Under the pieces are notes generated by a model. The model searched no databases. It saw only the letters and a program-made list of their open reading frames with translations, and was not told where the DNA came from. A stretch of DNA of 45,049 bases from Olsenella_L sp051876355 (lineage in GTDB: Bacteria; Actinomycetota; Coriobacteriia; Coriobacteriales; Atopobiaceae): assembly GCA_051876355.1 (NCBI GenBank), contig JBJEHU010000025.1, positions 1 to 45,049 on the forward strand, written 5' to 3'. Shown in pieces: positions 31,995 through 41,917 of the stretch. The stretch's first letter is position 1. Every line of letters begins with the position of its first letter. A program made the position numbers and the translations under genes.

Positions 31995-32305
31995 GCGCTC
32001 CTCCTTCCCTCTCCGGATCCGGACACATGCTTTTCCGGGAGCTTTCGCGCTCCTTGCACGTCCCTGACACAGAGCTTGCATGCACTGGTGAAAGTCTCAT
32101 CGCCTGCGACCTGTGGCTTTGCAGGTTTTCATCGTTTTCAACAATGCGTCGAACACTTCGCTCAGAAGTTTTCGACAAACAGAACACGCGTGCCTTCGCG
32201 CAGGTCAGAGGGCTTTTCGGGCAGAAAGCCTTCTCCGCTCTTAGGCATCTACGTGCGGATTCCTGCATTTCCGCAGGTAGATGACGTGTTCAAAGTGCTT
32301 CTTCG
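31995..32305 (-). promoter_or_regulatory. Upstream region of dnaB with repeated GTTTTC(A/G)ACA
   Basis: About 310 nt without a gene. GTTTTCAACA (32134-32143) and GTTTTCGACA (32168-32177) are direct repeats 34 nt apart on the plus strand. They differ by one base and resemble relaxed DnaA boxes (TTTTCCACA-like). No clear -35/-10 pair could be picked. Confidence 0.3.
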
Positions 32306-32345
32306 AAAAACGCCCTCCCCGGGGCCCGAGGGCTTGGGGAGGGCG
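32306..32345 (-). terminator. Terminator of the rpsF-rplI operon
   Basis: CGCCCTCCCC pairs with GGGGAGGGCG around a 15-nt loop, followed by TTTTT on the minus strand, about 100 nt after the rplI stop. Confidence 0.93.
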
Positions 32346-32447
32346 GTGTGCTCGAGATATCGCTGGACTGGCCGCAAGGACCAGTTTCAGCTTTCTCTGC
32401 CTGTTGAAATCCCTTGTCTATAAGGGACGGGCAGGTGAAGATTTCAC

Positions 32448-32972
32448 CTACTCGGCAGGGGTCTCGGCTGCTTCCTCTGCGGGAGCCTCCTCGGCCTCGG
32501 CCTCTTCGGCCTCCGGCTCAGGCTCCTCGACATCGCCGACGAGAACAGTGATCTCGGCGTTGATGTCACGGTAGAAGTTGATCGTGACCGTGTGACGGCC
32601 GACGGTCTTGATGGCAGCAGCGTGCTCGACGCGCTTGCGGTCGACGTCGACACCGAGCTGGGCCTTGAGGGCGTCAGCGATCATGGTCGTCGTGACGGAG
32701 CCGAAGAGCTGGCCGTCGTCGCCGATCTTCGCATCGACCTTGATGGACTTGCCATCGACCTGAGCCTTGAGCGCCTGTGCGTTTGCGATGCGCTCTTCCT
32801 CGCGCTTCGCGATGTTGCGGCGGCGCTGCTCAAGCTGCTTGATATTGCCAGGGGTAGCCGGCTGGGCGATCTTGTTGGGGAACAGGTAGTTCTCCGCGAA
32901 GCCCTGAGCGACATCGACGATATCGCCCTCGCCGCCCTTGCCCCTGAGCTCACCCAAAAGGATGACTTTCAT
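32448..32972 (-). CDS. rplI: 50S ribosomal protein L9 with acidic C-terminal tail
   Basis: A 174-residue large-subunit protein at the base of the L1 stalk. Seen: the diagnostic N-terminus MKVILLGELRGKGGEGDIVDVAQG (MKVILLGELRGKG, then EGDIVDVAQG), the long connecting helix and the C-terminal domain ending NFYRDINAEITVLV. The usual length is about 148; the remaining 26 or so residues are almost only Glu, Ala and Pro, an added acidic tail. It is the last gene of the rpsF operon. Confidence 0.97.
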   Translation of the reverse strand: MKVILLGELRGKGGEGDIVDVAQGFAENYLFPNKIAQPATPGNIKQLEQRRRNIAKREEERIANAQALKAQVDGKSIKVDAKIGDDGQLFGSVTTTMIADALKAQLGVDVDRKRVEHAAAIKTVGRHTVTINFYRDINAEITVLVGDVEEPEPEAEEAEAEEAPAEEAAETPAE

Positions 32973-33009
32973 TGGGACACTCCTTCGGTTGGTTGCCTTG
33001 CGGCAACTC

Positions 33010-34068
33010 CTACTTTGATTCAGAAGCCCGGTGCTGGTAGCTTCTTGGACCTTTCCGCTCTATGTTGCGGAAGTCTGCGAAGCCATCGACCAGACCTACT
33101 ACGCTCATTGCCATGAATTCTGTCTCGAGCCACACGCAGATGAGGCAGGCAAGCGCCTGTCCGAATCTGCCGATCTCCTGCGTTGCCAAAAACCACACTG
33201 CGACCGCAATCCCCTGGATAGCGCAGGCTATGCGCAGCACCTGGAGAAGGTTCTTGGCCGCGAAGAGGACGGTTGCCGGAACGGCTACGCCCTGCCGGTC
33301 GCAGACCACGAGCGCGAACGTTGTGACAAGTGACGCAAGCGCCCAGACAGGAAGATCGTAATCGCGGAGCTTCACGGCGCATTCCTGCGCATCCGGTCCC
33401 GAATGCACGAACATCGTGCAGCCGAGCCCTGCGCTCACGCACCACAGCGCTGCAATCGCAGCGTAGGCGAGCGGCCAGTACTGGCGAAGAAGCGCTATGG
33501 CTGCATCGAGGGCAGCCTGCACATCCACGCCCTGGGACATCCCGCTATACGCCTTCGCAGCTTCTGCGAGGCCGGCATCCACGCTCGCATCGAGCGTCGT
33601 CCCTGCCGAGAAGGCCAGGACGGCATCCGTTGCGATGAGGGCAGCGGAGAGTCCGAGCACAGCACACAGAAGCGTGCCGGCGCCGAGCTTCCGCTTTGCC
33701 ACCAGAAGCCCCAGGATGAGGCCAGAGGCGGCAGGCAGCACAGGCTCCATCAGAGAGCTGGCCTGCGTCGCCACTCCCACAGCCGCTGCAGGGACGATCG
33801 TGGCAGCAAGAGCCAGAAGGCTCTCCTTCACGCCGCGCCCCTTCGTGGCCAGGCAGGTGCCGTACGCCGTGGCAAAGCCCGCAAGCAGCGGTATGAACCC
33901 GGAGACGACAGCTCCCGCGACGCACCAGATGAGACCAGACACAAGATTGTCCGGTCCCTCCGAAGGTGCCTCGAAGGCTCCTTTCGGAGCGAGCTCTCTG
34001 CCCGGTTCAGCCGGCGCATTGCGCCAGCTTCCGGACGGAGCAGCTTTTCTGTCCTCTTCTTCGCTCAC
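33010..34068 (-). CDS. yybS: YybS-like (DUF2232) membrane protein
   Basis: A 352-residue integral membrane protein of unknown function. After a polar N-terminus of about 40 residues it has seven to eight hydrophobic helices (for example LIWCVAGAVVSGFIPLLAGF and PVWALASLVTTFALVVC). Identity follows mainly from position: a polytopic protein between rpsR and rplI is YybS/DUF2232 in Gram-positives, and topology agrees. The start is a GTG at 34068 with a weak ribosome binding site, 32 nt after rpsR. Confidence 0.75.
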   Translation of the reverse strand: MSEEEDRKAAPSGSWRNAPAEPGRELAPKGAFEAPSEGPDNLVSGLIWCVAGAVVSGFIPLLAGFATAYGTCLATKGRGVKESLLALAATIVPAAAVGVATQASSLMEPVLPAASGLILGLLVAKRKLGAGTLLCAVLGLSAALIATDAVLAFSAGTTLDASVDAGLAEAAKAYSGMSQGVDVQAALDAAIALLRQYWPLAYAAIAALWCVSAGLGCTMFVHSGPDAQECAVKLRDYDLPVWALASLVTTFALVVCDRQGVAVPATVLFAAKNLLQVLRIACAIQGIAVAVWFLATQEIGRFGQALACLICVWLETEFMAMSVVGLVDGFADFRNIERKGPRSYQHRASESK

Positions 34069-34100
34069 TGCCTGCCGGCTCTGCTCGAGACGGGATATGG

Positions 34101-34370
34101 CTAGTCGCGGTTGCGGCCACGGCCGCCGCGGCTGGAGACCACGGAAACCGTGTACGGCAGAAGGGCCATCTCGCGGGCGCGCTTGATAGCGACCGCAAGG
34201 TCACGCTGATGCTGCGTGCATGCGCCAGTCACACGACGCGGCTTGATCTTGCCGCGGTCCGTCGTGTACTTGCGGAGGAGCTGGACATCCTTGTAATCGA
34301 TGTAGTCCACGTCCTCCTTGCAGAACTGGCAATACTTGCGACGCGGCTGACGCTGAAAATCCTGAGCCAT
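34101..34370 (-). CDS. rpsR: 30S ribosomal protein S18
   Basis: An 89-residue small-subunit protein that pairs with S6 on 16S rRNA. Seen: KYCQFCKEDVDYIDYKD, LRKYTTDRGKIKPRRVTG and the basic helix QRDLAVAIKRAREMALLPY. The CxxC pair at the N-terminus with a further Cys (GACTQHQ) is the C+ (zinc-binding) form. A duplicate C- form is not in the window. Confidence 0.98.
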   Translation of the reverse strand: MAQDFQRQPRRKYCQFCKEDVDYIDYKDVQLLRKYTTDRGKIKPRRVTGACTQHQRDLAVAIKRAREMALLPYTVSVVSSRGGRGRNRD

Positions 34371-34427
34371 GTCTAATTTGCCTTTCTTTTCAGATGGCCG
34401 GAGCCACCTGAGTTCTTCTTGTTCCTG

Positions 34428-34901
34428 CTAGAAGGGAATGTCCTCGTCGTAGACATCCGCCGAAGGCGGCGTCTGCTGAGAAGGACGCTGAGAGGTCTGT
34501 CCGTAAGCTGCCGGAGCAGAGAAGCTCGGAGCCTGCTGCGCATGCGTAGCCTGGTTCTGGGAGCTGCCCTGGCCCTGGCGGGACGACATGAATTCCAGGT
34601 CGTCCACAATGACCTCGAGCTTGCTCCTGCGCTGCCCATCGCGTTCCCATGAGCTGTAGCGAAGCTTGCCTTCCAGAGCAACCTTGGTGCCCTTCGTGAG
34701 GAAGCGTGCAAGGGCATCGGCACGGGTGCCGAACATCACGCAGTCCACGAAGTTGGGTACATCCTCCCATTCGCCGGATGCATTGCGGCGGCGATCGTTC
34801 ACGGCTACGCCGAAGGTCAGCACGGTCGTGCCGCCAGCCGTAGCGCGAATCTCTCCGTCACGCGTCAGATTGCCCGAAATAATAACCCTGTTGATGCTCA
34901 C
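34428..34901 (-). CDS. ssb: Single-stranded DNA-binding protein
   Basis: A 157-residue OB-fold protein coating ssDNA. Seen: MSINRVIISGNLTRDGEIR, VNFVDC-type strand (DVPNFVDCVMFG), KGTKVALEGKLRYSSWERDG, and a Q/S-rich linker ending in the interaction tip DVYDEDIPF. The start is taken as the GTG at 34901, which gives the normal N-terminus; another GTG three codons earlier is too close to the upstream GAGAGG. It lies between rpsF and rpsR, so it is co-regulated with the ribosomal genes. Confidence 0.96.
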   Translation of the reverse strand: MSINRVIISGNLTRDGEIRATAGGTTVLTFGVAVNDRRRNASGEWEDVPNFVDCVMFGTRADALARFLTKGTKVALEGKLRYSSWERDGQRRSKLEVIVDDLEFMSSRQGQGSSQNQATHAQQAPSFSAPAAYGQTSQRPSQQTPPSADVYDEDIPF

Positions 34902-34949
34902 GCTTCTCACAACCTCTCATCTGCGGGCGCTGCGCCCGCTCTTCCATAG

Positions 34950-35243
34950 CTAGTCCTTGTCCGGACGAGCCACGATCATGTGGCGCTTCACTGCGTCGTT
35001 GATACGAAGAACGCGGTCAAGCTCGGCGATGTCGGCTGCATTGGCATGGAAGTTGATGAGGGTGTAGTCACCCTCGGTGAGACCGTCGATCTCATAGGCG
35101 AGCTTGCGCTTGCCCCAATCGTCGACGCTGTCGACCTGGCCACCGTTCTCGGTGATTGCGACGTCAACGCGCTTCATGACACCAGCGCGGACCTCCTCGT
35201 TAGAGGCAGGATCGACAAAAAACAGCAGTTCATAGGCCTTCAT
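34950..35243 (-). CDS. rpsF: 30S ribosomal protein S6
   Basis: A 97-residue small-subunit protein. Seen: MKAYELLFFVDPASNEE, DDWGKRKLAYEIDG, GDYTLINFHAN and LRINDAVKRHMIVARPD. It opens the rpsF-ssb-rpsR-yybS-rplI operon, with AGAGGAGGTGA as a very strong ribosome binding site. The leader is about 140 nt. Confidence 0.98.
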   Translation of the reverse strand: MKAYELLFFVDPASNEEVRAGVMKRVDVAITENGGQVDSVDDWGKRKLAYEIDGLTEGDYTLINFHANAADIAELDRVLRINDAVKRHMIVARPDKD

Positions 35244-35303
35244 GTGGTCACCTCCTCTGGGCTAGTGGCTCAGGGTCATGAAGGTCGCGCCCCGAGCAGG
35301 AAA

Positions 35304-35319
35304 GGTTCGGTCTAGAACC
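35304..35319 (-). promoter_or_regulatory. Small hairpin in the rpsF leader
   Basis: GGTTC-TAGACC-GAACC on the minus strand, about 60 nt before the rpsF start. The rpsF leaders of many bacteria carry an S6:S18 binding RNA; this could be part of it, but I cannot show the conserved CCG bulge. Confidence 0.25.
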
Positions 35320-35385
35320 ATACCACAGGGCAGGCCCTCTTCCTGTGAACTCCATAACTTTCCATAGCCGCTGCAGGATGCAAGC

Positions 35386-35408
35386 ACTGTAGCAGACCCG
35401 TCTGACAG
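35386..35408 (-). promoter_or_regulatory. Conserved 13-mer plus TACAGT upstream of rpsF
   Basis: Minus-strand CTGTCAGACGGGT (35408 to 35396) is followed after 4 nt by TACAGT (35391 to 35386), 143 nt before rpsF. It shares 17 nt (CTTT plus the 13-mer) with the dnaX copy. Probable rpsF operon promoter. Confidence 0.5.
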
Positions 35409-35456
35409 AAAGAGAGGCCTGAGCTGCCAGAAATGCTGCAGCCATCAGACAGAAGG

Positions 35457-35485
35457 AGGGCGGAAGGCACATCTGCCCTCCGCCC
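35457..35485 (-). terminator. Terminator of the DUF4013-like gene
   Basis: GGGCGGAGGGCA pairs with TGCCTTCCGCCCT on the minus strand with one mismatch; TCCTTCTGTCT follows, 27 nt after the stop. Confidence 0.7.
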
Positions 35486-35511
35486 CCGCAAAGCCTCTCT
35501 GTGCCTCTTCC

Positions 35512-36564
35512 CTAGCAGGAAGAGGAATCCTCGGGATGGGACATGATGAGGGTTGCCGGCTCATCGGCAGGAGCCGAGCTCTCGCCGATTGCAGGAAGGC
35601 CGCCTGCCGGCTTCTTTGCCTCGGGCTCGTCTGCGGCCGTGCCGGAAGGCTCATGCGCCGGCTCTGTTTCCGGCTCGGGCTTCTTCTCTTCGGGAGCAGC
35701 ATCCGTGCCGTTCTCTGCACCCTTCTTCTCTGGCTCAGCGGCTGCAGGAGCAGCATCTTCCTGCTCCTTGCCATCTTTCGTGCCCATGCCCGGCAGCGGG
35801 TCCTTCGAGCTTCCCCAGTCGGGAACATCGAACTGGCGGAACCAGAGGCCGAGGGCATTCACGGCGACGGTCTGGAGCGTCGTGGCGAAGACGGCAGCAA
35901 GGTAGAGCACAAGCACGAGCCAGGGCGCGAAGCGCGAGAGGAGATGCGCCGCCAGGACCGCAATCGCCGCAGCGCTGCCCGAATAGGAGAGAAGGCTCAC
36001 GAGCTCTGTGAGCGACGGCACAAAGATGATGAGAGCGCAGAGGACGCAGAAACCCTCGATCAGGAGGGTGCCGAGGAAGAGGATGAGCGCGATTTCGCAG
36101 ATGCTGCCGAAGTCGTGCTTCACCATCTCCCAGATGCGGTCGAGCTGGTATCCAGCCTTCACATGCTGGTAGATCGTCGCGCGCAGTGCTGCCACCCACA
36201 TGATCGTCGTCCACAGAAGCGTGAGGAAGCTCCAGATGAGCCCGACGAAGCCATCAGCGGCAGGACGCACGGCTGCAGCCAGGACGATATAGATGAGGAG
36301 GTAGCCAAGCATCGCCAGAAAGACGCGCCAGCCGCTCTTGATGCAGGCGCCGGCCTTCACATTGCGCTGCTTCGGGTAGGTCTCCCTTCCCCAGGCCGTG
36401 AGGCGTGCCCACTCCGCCTGGTAGCCCCAGACGCCGAGAGGGCCTGCTATCGGCACGAGCTTGGCCAGCGGCAGCACGAGCAGCGGCTTGTACCATCCCT
36501 TGTCGTGCGTGAGCATCCGCCACGAGCGGCTCATATATTCCTTGGCATCGGCGCTTTCTGCCAT
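35512..36564 (-). CDS. DUF4013-like polytopic membrane protein
   Basis: A 350-residue membrane protein of unknown function. N-terminal AKEYMSRSWRMLTHDKGWYKP leads into five to six hydrophobic segments up to about residue 250. A long cytoplasmic or extracytoplasmic tail follows, rich in Ala, Glu, Pro and Lys. The opening WRMLTHDKGWYKPLLVLPLA and the short loops fit the DUF4013 group of Actinobacteria and Firmicutes. ATG 36564 has GGAGG at 7 nt. It is monocistronic, between two tRNA-Ser genes and rpsF. Confidence 0.7.
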   Translation of the reverse strand: MAESADAKEYMSRSWRMLTHDKGWYKPLLVLPLAKLVPIAGPLGVWGYQAEWARLTAWGRETYPKQRNVKAGACIKSGWRVFLAMLGYLLIYIVLAAAVRPAADGFVGLIWSFLTLLWTTIMWVAALRATIYQHVKAGYQLDRIWEMVKHDFGSICEIALILFLGTLLIEGFCVLCALIIFVPSLTELVSLLSYSGSAAAIAVLAAHLLSRFAPWLVLVLYLAAVFATTLQTVAVNALGLWFRQFDVPDWGSSKDPLPGMGTKDGKEQEDAAPAAAEPEKKGAENGTDAAPEEKKPEPETEPAHEPSGTAADEPEAKKPAGGLPAIGESSAPADEPATLIMSHPEDSSSC

Positions 36565-36713
36565 GCGCGGACCTCCAAATGATGCAGCATGCACAGGGCA
36601 TGCCTCTAACAGCTATCTGACACGAAGACTCTTATACCCTACCAGCCCCTGATGCAGAGATTCCTGCGAGACCCCATGAGCATGGAGGATTCCTGAAAAG
36701 CGCGATAGATATG

Positions 36714-36738
36714 AAAAGAGCCCCGCTGCGCAGGGCTC
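36714..36738 (-). terminator. Terminator after tRNA-Ser(CGA)
   Basis: GAGCCC-N9-GGGCTC followed by TTTT on the minus strand, 10 nt after the tRNA. Confidence 0.85.
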
Positions 36739-36747
36739 GAACATTTC

Positions 36748-36837
36748 TGGCGGAGAGGGTGAGATTTGAACTCACGTACCCGCGAACGGGTAAACGGTTT
36801 TCGAGACCGCCGCATTCGGCCGCTCTGCCACCTCTCC
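36748..36837 (-). tRNA. tRNA-Ser (CGA)
   Basis: Class II tRNA on the minus strand: acceptor GGAGAGG/CCTCTCC, anticodon loop CTCGAAA with CGA, long variable arm, T loop GTTCAAAT, encoded CCA. Confidence 0.95.
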
Positions 36838-36850
36838 AATTATGAAAGAA

Positions 36851-36872
36851 CGTGGCGCCCGAAGGCGCCACG
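36851..36872 (-). terminator. Terminator between the two tRNA-Ser genes
   Basis: CGTGGCGCC-TTCG-GGCGCCACG followed by TTCTTT on the minus strand; it separates the two tRNAs into different units. Confidence 0.85.
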
Positions 36873-36881
36873 GATGCTTGC

Positions 36882-36972
36882 TGGCGGAGAGTCTGGGATT
36901 TGAACCCAGGATACGCTTTAGGCGTATACACGATTTCCAATCGTGCTCCTTCGGCCACTCGGACAACTCTCC
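36882..36972 (-). tRNA. tRNA-Ser (GGA)
   Basis: Class II tRNA on the minus strand: acceptor GGAGAGT/ACTCTCC, anticodon loop TTGGAAA with GGA, long variable arm, encoded CCA. Confidence 0.95.
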
Positions 36973-37097
36973 TCAAAACCGCGAAGGAAATTGTACAATA
37001 CTGTCCCTGCATTGGGAAGAGGAATTTTTCGTTTTCTTCTGGAGCCCGAAAATGGGGCCCAGAGACGTGCGTCATGTGCCTCGCCGAGCCGAAGGGG

Positions 37098-37832
37098 ATG
37101 CTCTTGTTCGACCTGCTCATTACCGGATCTGCGCAGGCACAGGCCGTGCCGATGCCTGCCTGGCTCGATCTTGCCGCTGTCGTCGTCGGCTCGCTCACGG
37201 GCTGCATCGTCGCCGAAGAGCGCAAGCTCGATCTTGTAGGATTTGTGGGCCTCTCCATCCTCTGTGGCCTCGGAGGCGGGCTTCTGCGCGATATGGCCAT
37301 GCAGCAGGGCGGCGTCTACCTCATTGATTCTCCCTATGCCATCCCCGGCTCTGTCGCAATCGCGCTCATCTCGTTTGCATTCCCGTCGCCGTTCTTCGGC
37401 AATCCTGCCGCGCTCGAATGGCTCGATATCCTCTCCGTCTCGCTCTTTGCCGTCTCCGGCACGGACAAGGCGCTCCTGCATGGGCTCTCCGTCTGGGCCT
37501 GCGTCCTCATGGGCACGCTCACCGCGGTCGGCGGAGGGATGCTGCGCGATGTGTTTCTGGGCGACATCCCGCGCATCTTCAGAAAGTCAAACCTCTATGC
37601 GCTCTGCGCCGTCGCGGGATCTTTCGCCTACTTCGTCTTCGGAACGATCGGGCTCAACAAGGTACTCTGCGCCCTCATCTGCATTGCCGTGACCGTGGGG
37701 CTCAGGCGTGCCTCGCTTCGCTACCACATCATGTCCCCTGCCGGCGTGGACCTGACGCCGAAGGTCGAGGCCGGCGTGAAGCGTGCCGAGCGCCGGATCA
37801 AGGATGCCCACGAGAAGCGCCGCGAGCGCTAG
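37098..37832 (+). CDS. TRIC/YadS (UPF0126) family membrane protein, putative cation channel
   Basis: A 244-residue protein with seven predicted helices built as two repeated units, each carrying a glycine-rich knee: GGGLLRDMA in the first and GGGMLRDVFLGDIP in the second. This is the hallmark of prokaryotic trimeric intracellular cation channel homologues, which conduct potassium in the cases studied. The start is uncertain: ATG 37098 directly follows AAGGGG, TTG 37104 is 6 nt from it, and ATG 37074 is longer. It is divergent from the tRNA-Ser genes and convergent with typA. Confidence 0.87.
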   Translation: MLLFDLLITGSAQAQAVPMPAWLDLAAVVVGSLTGCIVAEERKLDLVGFVGLSILCGLGGGLLRDMAMQQGGVYLIDSPYAIPGSVAIALISFAFPSPFFGNPAALEWLDILSVSLFAVSGTDKALLHGLSVWACVLMGTLTAVGGGMLRDVFLGDIPRIFRKSNLYALCAVAGSFAYFVFGTIGLNKVLCALICIAVTVGLRRASLRYHIMSPAGVDLTPKVEAGVKRAERRIKDAHEKRRER

Positions 37833-37863
37833 CCTCCTTCCTCATAGCAGCAGAGAAAGCAGC

Positions 37864-37891
37864 AGGCCCGCCTCCTTCCGGAGACGGGCCT
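37864..37891. terminator. Bidirectional terminator between the TRIC-like gene and typA
   Basis: AGGCCCG pairs with CGGGCCT, with an inner GCCTCC/GGAG stem. It sits between convergent stops, 31 nt and 25 nt away. T-runs are weak on both sides. Confidence 0.65.
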
Positions 37892-37916
37892 GATCCATAT
37901 CCTTATGCCTTCAGCT

Positions 37917-39755
<1,839 letters not shown>

Positions 39756-39920
39756 GGAATGCCTCTCTTATCTCAGGGACACAGACGCGTACGGTGCTGC
39801 ATCATGCTTTGCAGCCGCTGCACGCGGTTTTCAGGCCATTCAGGGGATTTACGCTTGCAAATATAGTGGATGAAGATGTGTTGATGTGGGGAAGAGCCAG
39901 GCTCCACGTAAATTCTGGCG

Positions 39921-40364
39921 CTAGATGAGCGGTTCGAGCTCGCCCGCAGGCGCCGGATCGGTCCAGGCAAACTTCTCGTGCTCCCCTCGCCCCTTGAAGA
40001 GCGAGTAGGCAGAGTAGGCCTCGTATCCTTCTTCGCCGAACTCGAGGAGTACTGCGTCCTCATAGACGCCGTCTTCGTCCTCGATGGCCCCCTCATACAC
40101 GAGGGCATAGCGCACAGGCGCCGCGAGCCCCGCCTTCGGGTCTCCGCCCACCTCGACCAGCGCGCCCACCTTCTCGTGCGCGCCTTCGATGCAGGCCTCG
40201 ATGCCGTCGTCCACGAACTCGTAGGAGGCGACATGTCCCGCTGCATCCTGGACAGCGAGCACGGGCTCGACTTCCTTGCCGTCGGCCAGAAGGTCGAATG
40301 CCTGGCCCATGAGGTCGCAGGAGAGCTTGTCGAGCTCAGGCGTCACTCCTTGCTTTCTTGCCAC
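39921..40364 (-). CDS. Conserved acidic protein of unknown function
   Basis: A 147-residue soluble protein that I cannot place. The start is a GTG at 40364 with AAGGG 8 nt upstream. The sequence is acidic, with alternating strands and short helices (ALVYEGAIEDEDGVYEDAVLL, given in part: VYEGAIEDEDGVYEDAV, then LLEFGEEGYEAYSAY). Its pattern of residues describing a value that may be modified or reported recalls small DUF1292-type proteins, but the similarity is weak. It is the last gene of the run that starts with the aminotransferase-like gene at 42612, though a long-loop hairpin separates it from the GntR gene. Confidence 0.65.
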   Translation of the reverse strand: MARKQGVTPELDKLSCDLMGQAFDLLADGKEVEPVLAVQDAAGHVASYEFVDDGIEACIEGAHEKVGALVEVGGDPKAGLAAPVRYALVYEGAIEDEDGVYEDAVLLEFGEEGYEAYSAYSLFKGRGEHEKFAWTDPAPAGELEPLI

Positions 40365-40380
40365 AGCACCAACCCTTCCG

Positions 40381-40428
40381 CCGGACCTGCCGGCACATCA
40401 TGTTCCGGACCCATTCTAGCAGGTCCGG
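40381..40428 (-). terminator. Long-loop hairpin after the second GntR gene
   Basis: CCGGACCTGC (40381-40390) pairs with GCAGGTCCGG (40419-40428) around a 28-nt loop. No U tract; it may be a terminator or an attenuating structure. Confidence 0.4.
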
Positions 40429-40440
40429 TGCGTGCAGCGC

Positions 40441-41160
40441 TCAGTAGCGCACCGTATAGAAGCCGAGGTCGCCACGGCGCAGGGTACGCGTGTGCTCTAT
40501 CGCCTGGCCATCCTGGTCATAGCTTATGCAGTCGTATGCCATGGCCGGCCTACCCGCCTCGACGCCGAGGAAGTGCGCATCATGCGTGCTGAGCTCTGCG
40601 ATATCGAGATGCTCCGAGGTCGCATCGACGACCTTGCCGTAGAAGCCGAAGACCTCATAGAGCGAGAAGACGCCGAGGTCTATGCCTTCGAGCCTCGGGA
40701 AGCGCACGAGCGGCACGACCGTGCGCTCGAGCGAGAGCGGACAGCCGTCGACGCTGTTCAGGCGCCTGATTGCATAGACAGGATCGTCCTTCTCGATTCC
40801 GAAGAGCTCTGCATACCAGGGGCCTGCCGCCCTCGTCTCGTGCGAGAGGATGCGGACCTGCGGCTTCTTGCCCTCGGCTCTCGTGCTCTGGCGGAAGCTC
40901 CTGCCATCGCCGATATCGAGCATGCCAGGGCTGCCCTTCGTGACGAAGACGCCCTTTCCCTGGGCACGGCGCACAAGGCCTTCGTCTTCGAGCGCGGCAT
41001 AGGCATTGCGGACGGTCTGGCGCGTCGTATGGAAGATCTGGGAGAGCTCCTGCTCGGAGGGAAGCACCTCGCCCAGCGCGTAGTCGCCGTCCTCGATCTT
41101 CGTGCGGATGGCTTCGCGGACCTGCTGATAGAGCGGCTTTGCCTTCTTCTCGTCACTCAT
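40441..41160 (-). CDS. GntR-family regulator, HutC subfamily (second of a pair)
   Basis: A 239-residue transcription factor. Seen: N-terminal winged helix with PLYQQVREAIRTKIEDGDY, LPSEQELSQIFHTTRQTVRNA and a wing with GKGVFV; C-terminal UTRA ligand domain with YAIRRLNSVDG, SLERTVVP and PAMAYDCISYD. UTRA domains usually bind sugars, amino acids or related metabolites. Its ATG lies 8 nt inside the end of the upstream GntR gene, so the two are translationally coupled. No transporter or catabolic operon lies beside it. Confidence 0.93.
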   Translation of the reverse strand: MSDEKKAKPLYQQVREAIRTKIEDGDYALGEVLPSEQELSQIFHTTRQTVRNAYAALEDEGLVRRAQGKGVFVTKGSPGMLDIGDGRSFRQSTRAEGKKPQVRILSHETRAAGPWYAELFGIEKDDPVYAIRRLNSVDGCPLSLERTVVPLVRFPRLEGIDLGVFSLYEVFGFYGKVVDATSEHLDIAELSTHDAHFLGVEAGRPAMAYDCISYDQDGQAIEHTRTLRRGDLGFYTVRY

Positions 41161-41917
41161 CCGCTATCACCTTCTCCGGTATCTCATGGCCTTGGGAGAG
41201 ATGCTCCTGGCGCGCATAGAATGTGTAGCGGTCGGAACGGATGACAGCCTTGAAGTACTCGACCGGCGTCCTCTCCTCGGTCTCGGAGACGCCTGTCTGG
41301 AAATAGACCGGGTCCCCTTCGGCAAGCCCGAGCTCTTCTGCCTCGTCTGCATCGACGCGGGTGATGGAGAGGCGCTCCTCGCCGTGCGGCAGCGTGATGC
41401 CATACTCCTGCCTGAGCGTATCGAAGAGCGAGCGCTCCTGGAAATCGTATTGTTCGATGCCGGGGCAGACCGACACATTGAGGTAGACGGTCTCAATCAT
41501 GCAGGGGAGCCCATCGATCAGGCGCACGCGCCTGAGCTCGAAGATGGGATCTCCTTCCTTGAGCTGGAGCTTGTGCGCGACGTGGGCGTCGGCGACCTCG
41601 CTCTTTGCCCAGAGCACCTTCGAGGACGGGGTCTTGCCGACAGCGCGCACGGTATCGCTGTAGCCGTTGTAGCCGCGGCAGTTCGACTCGGGCCGCCGCA
41701 TCGCGACGTACGTGCCCGATCCTCCCCTGCTCTCGAGGACGTGCCTGGCGATGAGCTCGCGCAGCGCCGCCCGGAGCGCCGTCCTCGAGATGCCCCACTC
41801 GTCTGTGAGCGTGCGCTCGGCAGGCAGGCGGTCGCCCTCCTTGAGACCTGCCTCGTCGAGGTAGGCCAGTATGTTCTCGAATGCCGCCTCGGAAGGGGCG
41901 ACCTTGCGCTCAGCCAT
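41153..41917 (-). CDS. GntR-family regulator, HutC subfamily (first of a pair)
   Basis: A 254-residue transcription factor. Seen: winged helix with FENILAYLDEAGLKEGDRLP, SRTALRAALRELIARHVLE and GGSGTYVA, then a UTRA domain with IFELRRVRLIDGLP, ETVYLNVSVCPG and FQTGVSETEERTPVEYFKAV. It differs clearly from its neighbour, so the pair is not a recent duplication. The ATG at 41917 shares one base with the stop (TGA) of the preceding gene, and its end overlaps the next GntR gene by 8 nt. All three genes are therefore tightly coupled. The ribosome binding site is weak. Confidence 0.93.
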   Translation of the reverse strand: MAERKVAPSEAAFENILAYLDEAGLKEGDRLPAERTLTDEWGISRTALRAALRELIARHVLESRGGSGTYVAMRRPESNCRGYNGYSDTVRAVGKTPSSKVLWAKSEVADAHVAHKLQLKEGDPIFELRRVRLIDGLPCMIETVYLNVSVCPGIEQYDFQERSLFDTLRQEYGITLPHGEERLSITRVDADEAEELGLAEGDPVYFQTGVSETEERTPVEYFKAVIRSDRYTFYARQEHLSQGHEIPEKVIADE

